From: Lachnospiraceae bacterium
GTDB lineage: Bacteria; Bacillota; Clostridia; Lachnospirales; Lachnospiraceae
Length of the DNA: 64,000 nt
NCBI GenBank assembly: GCA_022767285.1
Contig: JALENY010000001.1
Location: 124,001-188,000, forward strand
Direction of reading: 5' to 3'
Numbering within the stretch: position 1 is the stretch's first letter; each line of letters opens with the position of its first letter. Below, piece by piece: positions 1 through 7,996 of this stretch. The position numbers and the translations under genes were made by a program. Under the pieces are notes generated by a model. It was not told where the DNA came from. It worked only from the letters and a program-made list of their open reading frames with translations, and made no database searches.

Positions 1-1449
1 TCCGGTAAAAAGGTGCGTATCCTGAAGAACAATTCCGAGAGAACGGCGCAGGTCATCCTTTTTAATCTTATTGACATTAATTCCGTCATAACGAATTTTC
101 CCGTCCTGAATATCATAAAAACGATTGATCAGGTTGGTTATGGTAGTCTTTCCGGCGCCGGTGGATCCGACGAAGGCAATCTTCTGCCCCGGTGTCGCAT
201 AGAGTTTTATATTATGCAGTACTATTTTTTTCTCGTCATAACCAAAGTCCACATCATCAAAAACCACATCCCCCTTTACTTCCACATAATCCACGGATCG
301 GTCTGCCTGATGTACATGTTTCCAGGCCCATCTGCCGGTGCGATCTTCTGTCTCTGTCAAAGTCCCGTCTTCCTTTTCCACTGCATTTACCAGTGTGACA
401 TAGCCCTGATCCTCCTCCTGCTTTTCATCCAGAAGTTTAAAGACACGGTCTGCACCTGCCATGGCCATGACAATCGCATTGAACTGCTGGCTCACCTGAT
501 TGATCGGCATATTGAAACTCTTGTTAAAATTCAGGAAGCTGGCCAACCCTCCAAGCGTAAAACCGCCTACCTGATTGAGGGCCAGAATGCCTCCCACCAT
601 GGCACAAAATACATAGCTGATGTTACCCAGCTGCATGTTTGCCGGTCCCAGCATATTGGCAAAAGCATTTGCATGATTGGCACTCTCAAAAAGCTGGTTG
701 TTGCGCTTTTTAAATTCTTCCATGTTCTCCTCTTCATGGCAAAACACTTTAACAACCTTTTGTCCGTTCATCATCTCTTCAATAAAGCCGTTGACGCTGC
801 CCAGATCTCTTTGCTGCTTAACAAAATAGCTTCCGCTTTTTCCGGCAAGCGTCTTTGTTGTATAAAGCATAACTGCTACCATAACAAGAGTCAGTATCGT
901 CAGAGGTATATTTAAAATAATCATGCTGACAACCACACTGACTATGGTGATTCCGCTGTTTAAAAGCTGTGGGATGCTCTGGCTGATCATCTGGCGAAGC
1001 GTATCAATATCATTTGTGTAAATTGACATGATATCTCCGCGGGTATGTGTATCAAAATATTTGATGGGAAGCCGCTCCATATGTTCAAAAAGATCGTCAC
1101 GCAGATTTCTGAGCACCCCCTGCGTAACATTAACCATAATCCGGTTGTAGGCAAAGGTTGCAAGGATACCAAGAGCGTAAAAACCTGCCACCTTCGCTAT
1201 CGCCATAGCAAGTGGGGTAAAATCCCTGATATCCGAAACCAGCAGAGGTGTAATATAACTGTCAATCAAAGTTTTCATGAACATCGTACCCTGAACATTG
1301 GCCAGAACACTGACAAAAATACAGATAACAACGATCACGCATGCAGCCAGATATTTTTTTGTCACATATCCCATAAGGCGTGCAAACAGTTTGCCGGGAT
1401 TCTTTATAGAAGGAGCACCTCTCCTTGCCACACGGGCATTCATTGCCAT
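1..1449 (-). CDS. ABC exporter, fused permease/ATPase subunit (second of a pair; C-terminus cut by window edge)
   Basis: This is a multidrug/lipid-type ABC exporter half-transporter, an integral membrane protein expected to pair with the product of the gene just upstream. About 483 residues are in the window. The N-terminal part carries hydrophobic segments (for example near residues 30-45) and the ATPase part shows Walker A, GSTGAGKTT, at residues 428-436, followed by the Q-loop sequence VLQDTHLFTG, where the window ends. The signature motif and Walker B are therefore missing. The start is ATG at 1449, which shares one base with the stop of the upstream gene (TAATG), a classic translational-coupling arrangement. 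The fused permease-ATPase order and the coupled neighbour fit the TM287/288 or BmrC/BmrD heterodimers. The substrate cannot be inferred. Confidence 0.9.
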   Translation of the reverse strand, partial: MAMNARVARRGAPSIKNPGKLFARLMGYVTKKYLAACVIVVICIFVSVLANVQGTMFMKTLIDSYITPLLVSDIRDFTPLAMAIAKVAGFYALGILATFAYNRIMVNVTQGVLRNLRDDLFEHMERLPIKYFDTHTRGDIMSIYTNDIDTLRQMISQSIPQLLNSGITIVSVVVSMIILNIPLTILTLVMVAVMLYTTKTLAGKSGSYFVKQQRDLGSVNGFIEEMMNGQKVVKVFCHEEENMEEFKKRNNQLFESANHANAFANMLGPANMQLGNISYVFCAMVGGILALNQVGGFTLGGLASFLNFNKSFNMPINQVSQQFNAIVMAMAGADRVFKLLDEKQEEDQGYVTLVNAVEKEDGTLTETEDRTGRWAWKHVHQADRSVDYVEVKGDVVFDDVDFGYDEKKIVLHNIKLYATPGQKIAFVGSTGAGKTTITNLINRFYDIQDGKIRYDGINVNKIKKDDLRRSLGIVLQDTHLFTG

Positions 1450-3209
1450 TATGCCTCACCTGCTTTCTCGTCAAAATCTCCGCCGCCACTGGTCTGAGAT
1501 TCGTATACTTCACGATAGATTCCATTGGTTTCCAGTAGTTCTTCATGCGTTCCGAATCCGCTGATACGCCCGTCATCCATAACCAGAATACGATCCGCAT
1601 GCTGTACACTGGACACGCGCTGTGCTATGATCAGCTTTGTTGTATCCGGTATCTCTTCGGCAAAAGCGCGTCGGATCTTCGCGTCCGTGGCGGTATCCAC
1701 CGCACTGGTACTGTCATCCAGGATCAGGATCTTCGGCTTTTTCAGAAGCGCCCGGGCTATACAGAGTCTCTGTTTCTGACCTCCGGACACATTTGTACCG
1801 CCCTGTTCAATATATGTATGATAACCATCCGGCATACGCTCAATAAACTCATCGGCACAAGCCAGTCTGCAGGCCCTTTTACAGTCTTCATCCGTGGCAT
1901 CTTTATCACCCCACCGAAGATTTTCCAGAATCGTTCCGGAAAATAGTTCATTTTTCTGCAGCACTACTGAGACCATGTTTCGAAGCGTTTCGATATCATA
2001 GCTGCGGACATCTTCGCCGCCCACCAGAACCTGGCCTTGCGTGGCATCATAAAGGCGGCTGATCAGGCTGACCAGACTGGTTTTCGCGCTGCCGGTACCG
2101 CCGATGATTCCGATCGTCTCACCGGAACGGATCTTCAAATCGATATTTTTCAATACCGGTTCGCTGCTGCCGACCGCATAGGCAAAATCCACATGGCGAA
2201 ATTCAATACTGCCGTCCTTAACTTCATAAATCGGTTTGTCCGGATTTTGAATGTCGCTGGTCTCATTTAATACCTCAACGATACGTCTTGCGCTGGCTGT
2301 ACTCATTGTGATCATGACAAACACCATGGACAGCATCATAAGACTCATCAGGATGTTCATGCAGTATGCCATAAGACTCATCAGGTTTCCTGTCGTCAGT
2401 TCACTGCTGACCACCAGTTTCGCTCCGAACCAGCTGATCAGCAGAATACAACTATACACGGTAAACTGCATCAGCGGAGCATTAAATACCAGATTACACT
2501 CGGCTTTTACAAAAATCCGGTAGATATTTTCACTTGCTTTTTTAAACTTGCTGATCTCATGATCTTCACGCACATATGCTTTTACCACACGAATGGCGGA
2601 CACATTTTCCTGTACGGAAGCATTCATATCATCATATTTCGGAAATGCCTGCTGAAAATACCCGGTGGCATTTTTCATAATAAAAAACAGACAGGTTCCC
2701 AGCAGCAGCACGGCAACCAGATAAATGCTCGCCAGTTTTGGGCTGATCGTAAATGCCATAATCATAGCGCAGATCAAACTGGATGGGGAACGGAAACACA
2801 TACGGAGAATCATCTGGTATGCATTTTGAATGTTTGTCACATCAGTCGTCAGTCGGGTAACCAAGCTGGCCGAGCTGAAACGGTCAATATTGGAAAAGGA
2901 AAATGTCTGAATATGGTTGAACATGGCTTCTCTAAGATTTTTTGCCAGACCTGCCGAAGCGTAGGCTCCGTATTTTCCTCCCATGATTCCCGCAAACAAT
3001 CCGATTGCTGCAGAAACGATCATTACTGCACCTATTTTATAGATGTGCCGCATGTCTCCTTTTTCAACACCGTTGTCAATAATGGACGCCATGAGAAGAG
3101 GGATCAGCATCTCCATGATCACTTCCAATATCATAAAAAGCGGTGTTACAATGGAAGCCTTTTTGTACTCTTTTACCTGAGACAGCAAGGTGTGTATTAT
3201 CATTTTCAA
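1449..3209 (-). CDS. ABC exporter, fused permease/ATPase subunit with a degenerate ATPase site
   Basis: First gene of the exporter pair, 586 residues. Residues about 15-310 form the six-helix permease domain and 335-570 the ATPase. Walker A reads GGTGSAKT (370-377), with Ala375 where Gly is usual. The signature is VSGGQ (474-478). Walker B ends ILILDDS (494-500), so the catalytic Glu is replaced by Asp499, as in the degenerate-site subunit of heterodimeric exporters such as TM287 and BmrC. The best start is TTG at 3209, with GGAG ten bases upstream; an ATG lies two codons further in but is too far from the ribosome site. The gene ends TAATG into its partner. Function as an exporter is firm; the substrate (drug, peptide or lipid) is unknown. 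Confidence 0.9.
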   Translation of the reverse strand: MKMIIHTLLSQVKEYKKASIVTPLFMILEVIMEMLIPLLMASIIDNGVEKGDMRHIYKIGAVMIVSAAIGLFAGIMGGKYGAYASAGLAKNLREAMFNHIQTFSFSNIDRFSSASLVTRLTTDVTNIQNAYQMILRMCFRSPSSLICAMIMAFTISPKLASIYLVAVLLLGTCLFFIMKNATGYFQQAFPKYDDMNASVQENVSAIRVVKAYVREDHEISKFKKASENIYRIFVKAECNLVFNAPLMQFTVYSCILLISWFGAKLVVSSELTTGNLMSLMAYCMNILMSLMMLSMVFVMITMSTASARRIVEVLNETSDIQNPDKPIYEVKDGSIEFRHVDFAYAVGSSEPVLKNIDLKIRSGETIGIIGGTGSAKTSLVSLISRLYDATQGQVLVGGEDVRSYDIETLRNMVSVVLQKNELFSGTILENLRWGDKDATDEDCKRACRLACADEFIERMPDGYHTYIEQGGTNVSGGQKQRLCIARALLKKPKILILDDSTSAVDTATDAKIRRAFAEEIPDTTKLIIAQRVSSVQHADRILVMDDGRISGFGTHEELLETNGIYREVYESQTSGGGDFDEKAGEA

Positions 3210-3258
3210 AGTTTATCATCTCCAATCCTGCATAGAAGCAGCAAAATTCTCTGTTACT

Positions 3259-3287
3259 ATTTTTACAGAATATAATATTATTGTCAA
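3259..3287 (-). promoter_or_regulatory. Promoter for the ABC exporter pair
   Basis: A perfect -35 box TTGACA (3282-3287) is followed, after 16-17 bases, by an A/T-rich weak -10 (TAAAAA or AAAAAT, 3259-3265). It lies about 50 bases upstream of the TTG start at 3209. The -35 match is exact; the -10 is poor, so this is probable but not certain. Confidence 0.5.
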
Positions 3288-3363
3288 TGGATGATTATTT
3301 TTCTCACCTGGAAAAGTTTCCTGCGGAACGGTCATGTCTGCGTCATCCAAAATCACCCAAAAT

Positions 3364-3420
3364 GAGAAACAGCCCTTCCGAAGGATTCTTATACACAAGT
3401 CCTTCGAAGGGCTGTTTCTC
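3364..3420 (-). terminator. Long hairpin downstream of the zinc-ribbon gene
   Basis: Two 21-22 base arms (3364-3385 and 3400-3420) are complementary along their whole length except for one bulged base, with a 14-base loop. On the minus strand the hairpin is followed by a broken T-rich run (ATTTTGGGTGATTTTGG) rather than a clean T tract. It lies about 80 bases past the stop of the zinc-ribbon gene and before the ABC promoter. A terminator is the simplest reading. A palindromic repeat element is the alternative. Confidence 0.55.
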
Positions 3421-3497
3421 ACTGATATCTGCTCATTTCATGCAAAAAGCCACGAAATTGATCGGTTCATTTTGTTTTCTTCCGGATTGCTCATACT

Positions 3498-4019
3498 CTA
3501 CTCGACAACATCTTCGATAATGTCTTCTGCTGCCTCTTTCACATCCGATACGGTTTCTTTTACTTCTTCAGCAGCTTCTTCTGCCTCAGAAACGACTTCC
3601 TCTGCCACATTTTCCACATCTTCCACGATGTCTTCTTTTTCAACCGTTTCTTCCACGACGATACTGCTTCCGCATTTCGGGCAGAATGCAGCAGTTTTAT
3701 CGACCATCTCCTCACAGTTCGGGCACAATTTCATTCCCTTTAAGCTGGCCATCTCACTGCGCATGGTTTTGATCAGTTTCTCATGAGCAAGAATCTCATC
3801 GCAGATTTTTGCCACTTCCTCCGACACCGGCGTACCTTCCTGCTGCAGTTTGTATACGATTTCTCCGATGTCGCGGTAATGTTTCTCGATTGCTTTTCCC
3901 TCTCCGGCAATCTGAGCACGAATCTTTGTCACTTCAAAAAATTCCGTTCCCTTATCCACTGCTTCGTTCGCTGCTCGTGTAATTTTTTTACCCAAATCAT
4001 TAAAGAAATCTTCAGACAT
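3498..4019 (-). CDS. Zinc-ribbon protein with acidic C-terminal tail
   Basis: A soluble 173-residue protein of unknown function. Residues 1-95 are helical and charged, with a likely coiled coil around 35-95. A zinc ribbon follows with Cys99, Cys102, Cys113 and Cys116 (CPNC and CPKCG). The last 50 residues are a highly acidic Glu/Val/Ala-rich repeat-like tail. There is no signal peptide or membrane segment. The start is ATG at 4019, preceded by AAGGAG seven bases away; the longer frame to 4061 has no ribosome site. It sits downstream of the clpX-like gene with a 170-base gap, so it may be transcribed separately. A double-Cys ribbon of this kind is common in small clostridial proteins whose role is not known. 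Confidence 0.8.
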   Translation of the reverse strand: MSEDFFNDLGKKITRAANEAVDKGTEFFEVTKIRAQIAGEGKAIEKHYRDIGEIVYKLQQEGTPVSEEVAKICDEILAHEKLIKTMRSEMASLKGMKLCPNCEEMVDKTAAFCPKCGSSIVVEETVEKEDIVEDVENVAEEVVSEAEEAAEEVKETVSDVKEAAEDIIEDVVE

Positions 4020-4190
4020 ACCTATTCTCCTTTCTTTCTGCCTGTCAGCTCTTACATACATTTTTTGATGCGCTTTGCAAACTCTGTTTTATTTTATGCA
4101 TATCAGTTCAGGCCTTTGACTTTTACATCTTGTTATCTCAGTTGCTGCTTAATTTATTTTTGAGGTTTTCACCTGTAATAAATTCTCCTC

Positions 4191-5660
4191 TCAGTTCATC
4201 TGCTGTCCCCGAAGAAGGATGCGCGGACCGCCTGCATGATCGATATACTCTTTTGTGATAATAACCTGGCCAATGCTGTCATCTTTTGGAATTTCATACA
4301 TAATATCCAGCATAAATTCTTCCAGGATCGCCCGCAGAGCTCTCGCACCGGTCTCACGCTTCATTGCCATCTCGGCGATGGATTCCAATGCCCCGTCTTC
4401 AAAATCCAGTTTTACCTCATCCAGCTCCAGCAGTCTCTGATACTGTTTTAAGATTGCATTCTTCGGTTCTTTCAAAATCTGCACCAACATTTCCGTGGTC
4501 AGGGCTTCCATGGTACAAATGATCGGCAAACGTCCGAGAAATTCAGGAATCATACCGTAATTGCGCAGATCTTCAACAGCCACTTTCTCAATCAGATTGG
4601 GCTCATTGTCATATTTATCTCTCAGGTCCGCCTCGAATCCCATGGAAGAGCGCTTATTCAGACGCTCCTTGATGATATTGGTCAGATCCGGAAATGCACC
4701 ACCGCAGATAAACAAAATATTCTTGGTGTTTACGGTGGTCAGCGGAACCATTGCATTTTTGCTGTTCGCCCCAACCGGAACTTCCACTTCACTGCCTTCC
4801 AGCAATTTCAGCATTCCCTGCTGAACTGCCTCACCGCTTACATCACGCTGGTTGGAATTTTTCTTCTTTGCGATTTTATCAATCTCATCGATAAAAATAA
4901 TGCCATGCTCCGCGCGCTCCACATCATTATCTGCCGATGCCAGCAGCTTGGATACGACGCTTTCAATATCATCACCGATGTATCCGGCTTCTGTAAGAGA
5001 TGTGGCATCGGTAATGGCAAGGGGCACATCCAGCAGTTTTGCCAGTGTCTGTACAAGATAAGTCTTCCCACATCCGGTCGGTCCAATCATTAAAACGTTG
5101 GATTTTTCAATTTCAACCTGATATCCGGCATTGTCCTGCTGTCCTTCTGCCGCCCGCCGTTCCAGATCGTAAATCCTCTTATAATGGTTGTAAACCGCCA
5201 CCGAGATGATCTTTTTGGCCTTTTCCTGTCCGATCACATGTTCATCCAGGCTTCTCTTTATCTTATGCGGCGCAGGTATCTGTCTGATATCAAATACTTT
5301 CTGAACTTCTTTTTCTTTTTTCTTCTTTTTCTTTAACCGCTGTTTCTGAGGCACCTGATTCTGCAGAGAAGAAAGATCGATCATCTGAATATTCGGCATA
5401 TTCATCATATTGCTGAAATCAAAATTGCTGTTATTCATGGTATCGAAGCTTTTCTGCATACAGTCCTTACAGATATGTACGTTATTGGGAAGGTCGATCA
5501 TGGGGCCTGTCTTGCTCTCCGGCCGTCTGCAGAGGAAGCAGACCTTCTCATACTCATCCTCATTTCCATCCTCATCCAGAATGACCTTGTCTGTCTGTTC
5601 TGCCGGTTCGATCTCATCTATATTTGTTTTATCTTTTGTGTCATCGTTTTTATCTATCAT
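4191..5660 (-). CDS. ClpX-family AAA+ unfoldase, long N-terminal variant
   Basis: ATP-driven protein unfoldase of the ClpX type, expected to feed substrates to ClpP in the cytoplasm; 489 residues, longer than the usual 410-430. An acidic leader (1-38) precedes a zinc-binding domain with Cys41, Cys44, Cys64 and Cys67. A Lys-rich linker follows (110-118). The AAA+ module has Walker A GPTGCGKT (193-200), pore loop GYIG (226-229), Walker B IIFIDEI (254-260) and a sensor-2 GARALR near 438. The ClpP-docking tripeptide, IGF in standard ClpX, reads MGF (340-342). No clpP or tig is adjacent, so this may be a paralogue rather than the main ClpX. ATG at 5660 has GAGGAG close upstream, and a good promoter lies at 5766-5794. 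Confidence 0.88.
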   Translation of the reverse strand: MIDKNDDTKDKTNIDEIEPAEQTDKVILDEDGNEDEYEKVCFLCRRPESKTGPMIDLPNNVHICKDCMQKSFDTMNNSNFDFSNMMNMPNIQMIDLSSLQNQVPQKQRLKKKKKKEKEVQKVFDIRQIPAPHKIKRSLDEHVIGQEKAKKIISVAVYNHYKRIYDLERRAAEGQQDNAGYQVEIEKSNVLMIGPTGCGKTYLVQTLAKLLDVPLAITDATSLTEAGYIGDDIESVVSKLLASADNDVERAEHGIIFIDEIDKIAKKKNSNQRDVSGEAVQQGMLKLLEGSEVEVPVGANSKNAMVPLTTVNTKNILFICGGAFPDLTNIIKERLNKRSSMGFEADLRDKYDNEPNLIEKVAVEDLRNYGMIPEFLGRLPIICTMEALTTEMLVQILKEPKNAILKQYQRLLELDEVKLDFEDGALESIAEMAMKRETGARALRAILEEFMLDIMYEIPKDDSIGQVIITKEYIDHAGGPRILLRGQQMN

Positions 5661-5765
5661 AATAACTCCTCATTTTTCATTATAGTGCAAAACTCCACCG
5701 CCCGTTAGGCATGCGTTATGGGGATCCTGGCAGCCACATTATCGGTATGCTTTCACTATAGAAGA

Positions 5766-5794
5766 ATTATAATACACTTTGTATAAGTGAACAA
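5766..5794 (-). promoter_or_regulatory. Promoter for the clpX-like gene
   Basis: -35 TTGTTC (5789-5794), 17-base spacer, -10 TATAAT (5766-5771) on the minus strand. The start site would be near 5759, giving a leader of about 100 bases. A second TATAAT nearer the gene (5679-5684) lacks a matching -35 and is less likely. Confidence 0.6.
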
Positions 5795-5879
5795 GTGAAG
5801 TTTTTATAAACAAAATGGGGCATATTAAGGATTCACCCGATGCGGTATCACCGGCCGTCCGGCAATCCCTGCTATTGAA

Positions 5880-7817
5880 TTACTGAATTTGCTCCTCTCC
5901 GGCGCAAACCAACACCTGATTTCCGGAATCGCACACTGCATACACATGAATCTGGTAAGTTCCCTCCTCAAAAAAGAAATCACTGGCCCAGGCATCTGCA
6001 TGATAAGTGCCATCCTCCGCCTGTGCAGCCTCATACCACTGAATATTGCTCTGATCTTCATGTGACCAGACCGCACAGCGAATGGCCTGAATCGAATCCT
6101 GACTATCCAGGATATTAACCTGTATTTCAAATTTCCCGGTATGGTAATTATAATCTGTTGTAATAAGTTCTGCCTCCGGGACAGATGCCTCCTCCGCCTT
6201 CTTTTCTTCCTGAATTTCCAGTTTCTTCGGATCAATATCCGCGGTCAGTTCTTCCATCAATTTTGAATTCTTACCCAGTTCATTTTCAATGGTTTCATAT
6301 CCAAAACGTTCTGCCAGGGTCTGCGTATTGGAAAACAGGTTCGTTCCCAGACCCAGCCGATTTCCTTCAATCTCCACACCAAGGCTTGCCAGCGTCGTGG
6401 GAAACATATCCAACGTTAAATATTCCCGATAATCCTGGTTTTCCGGTGATACTGCTGAATTGATAATGGCTGTATACACTTTTCTCGTATACTCCTCAGG
6501 AACATCCTCACAATAGTCACTGTCCATGGTACAGTGATCACCACACACAACGATCGTGGTATTTTCGTAAAAATCCTGTTCCTGAATCCACTCCACAAAT
6601 TCCGTGACCTTTTTACTGGAACATGCCATAACATTGGAATACTGATTATCTCCGAAAGCAGTCGGACATTCATCGCAAAGATAGCCGTCTTCAAAATGTG
6701 TATCGACTGTCAGCAAAGTCAGATTGAACGGTTCCTCATTCTGACTCATTTCCAGAACTTTTTCTTTTGCAAATTTAAAAAGATAATCATCCTCATATCC
6801 CCACCAGACCCGATATCCTTCCGGAAGAGAACCATTTTCAATAAAATAATTGTAATCCCAGATATTGTAATCACCATGTTCGGTAAAATACAATTTCCGT
6901 CCGCCAAACACGGCATCGGAACCGATCAGAAGACTCTGCTGGTAACCGGCACTCTCAAGTATATCTCCCAGCGTGGATATAGATGGGAAAAAAGCATCCT
7001 GGCTGTCCATTTTATTGGAAGATATGGGAATCAGAAGCGGCAGTCCCGAAGTCTGCCCGAACATCGCCCCCACTGTCCAGGTGCAGCCCTTCACCTGCCG
7101 GCCGCCATTCAGGACCGCTTCCTCCCCGGAGAAATTCTCGTTGTCCAGAGAGAGTTTCGTCAGTTCCGGGATCACATTTTCCTCAAAAGCTCCTCCTACA
7201 GATTCGTCTGTGTATGTCATTTCCACCGATTCCAGAAATATATAAATAAGGTTTCTTTTTTCCTCAGGAAAAGTAAGCGTTACATCCTGAGGTGACACGT
7301 AATTGTCATCAATGAACGTTGAATAAGAGCTCTTGTCACTGTTATAGGAGGAAATATCCAGGGTATTCCAGAGATGAAGTAAAGTGAAGCCAATGGTTCC
7401 CAGCGAAATTACGAAAACGGATAAAGCAGCCACAGGAAACAGCACTTTCTTTTTCCGCAGCAGAACAAAAAGCAGGGTCAGGACAACTGCTGTCACAAGT
7501 GCTGGAACCGCACAGGTTTGTATAAACTCCACGATCATTCCGGTATTGGTTCCTTCAAGCGGTGACTCCAGATGAAACATCAGCTCCTCCATAGTCAAAT
7601 TATTCCAGGTCTTCAGCATCCAGAAAATTCCGCGAAATGCAAGCATCGCCAGAGCACCAAGAAGCACACAAAAAAAGGCGTCTAGGAACTTCAAGATTCC
7701 GATCACTACGCCTTTGCCTTTTTTCTCTCTTTTACCATCCGGTTCTGCCTGGTCCATCACATTTTGGAAGACTTGCCCGTCTGTCTGTTCTTTCTCATTA
7801 TTTATCTTGTCATCCAT
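5880..7817 (-). CDS. LtaS/OpgB-type phosphoglycerol transferase (sulfatase superfamily) with a C-terminal GBS-Bsp-like domain
   Basis: Membrane-anchored enzyme of the alkaline phosphatase/sulfatase superfamily that transfers phosphoglycerol from lipid to a polymer outside the membrane. It has 645 residues. A cytoplasmic leader (1-35) precedes four or so membrane helices (about 37-165). The extracellular catalytic domain (about 185-500) shows a metal-site Glu in IFLESVE, a candidate nucleophile Thr in GCTWTVGAMFGQTSG, and metal-binding DTHFED and CGDHCTMD. This pattern is nearer OpgB/MdoB than classic LtaS. The final 100 residues match the GBS-Bsp-like repeat found in surface proteins. AGAGGA precedes the ATG at 7817. 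The natural acceptor, lipoteichoic acid or another glycopolymer, is not decided by the sequence. Confidence 0.85.
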   Translation of the reverse strand: MDDKINNEKEQTDGQVFQNVMDQAEPDGKREKKGKGVVIGILKFLDAFFCVLLGALAMLAFRGIFWMLKTWNNLTMEELMFHLESPLEGTNTGMIVEFIQTCAVPALVTAVVLTLLFVLLRKKKVLFPVAALSVFVISLGTIGFTLLHLWNTLDISSYNSDKSSYSTFIDDNYVSPQDVTLTFPEEKRNLIYIFLESVEMTYTDESVGGAFEENVIPELTKLSLDNENFSGEEAVLNGGRQVKGCTWTVGAMFGQTSGLPLLIPISSNKMDSQDAFFPSISTLGDILESAGYQQSLLIGSDAVFGGRKLYFTEHGDYNIWDYNYFIENGSLPEGYRVWWGYEDDYLFKFAKEKVLEMSQNEEPFNLTLLTVDTHFEDGYLCDECPTAFGDNQYSNVMACSSKKVTEFVEWIQEQDFYENTTIVVCGDHCTMDSDYCEDVPEEYTRKVYTAIINSAVSPENQDYREYLTLDMFPTTLASLGVEIEGNRLGLGTNLFSNTQTLAERFGYETIENELGKNSKLMEELTADIDPKKLEIQEEKKAEEASVPEAELITTDYNYHTGKFEIQVNILDSQDSIQAIRCAVWSHEDQSNIQWYEAAQAEDGTYHADAWASDFFFEEGTYQIHVYAVCDSGNQVLVCAGEEQIQ

Positions 7818-7859
7818 GATTCTGTCCTCTTTACACAGATTTTACAAATTAACAGAGTG

Positions 7860-7889
7860 ATTATAGCATGAAAAAATCTGCCGTGCCAG
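7860..7889 (-). promoter_or_regulatory. Promoter for the LtaS-like gene, inside the htrA terminator
   Basis: -10 TATAAT (7860-7865), 18-base spacer and -35 CTGGCA (7884-7889). The spacer and -35 lie within one arm and loop of the hairpin that ends the htrA transcript. The -10 is perfect; the -35 matches four of six consensus bases. Confidence 0.45.
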
Positions 7890-7920
7890 ATATTTTCACA
7901 TCTGACGGCAGATTTCTTTC
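7869..7920 (-). terminator. Rho-independent terminator of htrA
   Basis: Arms 7874-7884 and 7905-7915 are an exact 11-base inverted repeat, extended by an inner CAGAT/ATCTG pairing. On the minus strand the stem is followed by a TTTTTT run. It lies about 80 bases past the htrA stop codon. Confidence 0.85.
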
Positions 7921-7996
7921 ATCACTTATTTCTATTATTGCTGTTTTATTATTCGCTGTAAGAGATATTCGTCAGTTACATATTTATGTTGCTATC

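Noticed and set aside
13-915. A 300-codon plus-strand frame at the left edge
   Set aside because: It is antisense to the ABC exporter subunit, whose minus-strand frame shows Walker A and runs open to the window edge.
5679-5684. A TATAAT box close to the clpX-like gene
   Set aside because: No acceptable -35 lies 16-18 bases upstream and the leader would be only about 12 bases; the promoter at 5766-5794 is better.
5820-5879. GC-rich inverted repeats past the LtaS-like gene as a terminator
   Set aside because: Pairing is patchy and no T run follows on the minus strand, so I could not support a call.
6534-7295. A 253-codon plus-strand frame
   Set aside because: Antisense to the LtaS/OpgB-like gene; no ribosome site or domain.
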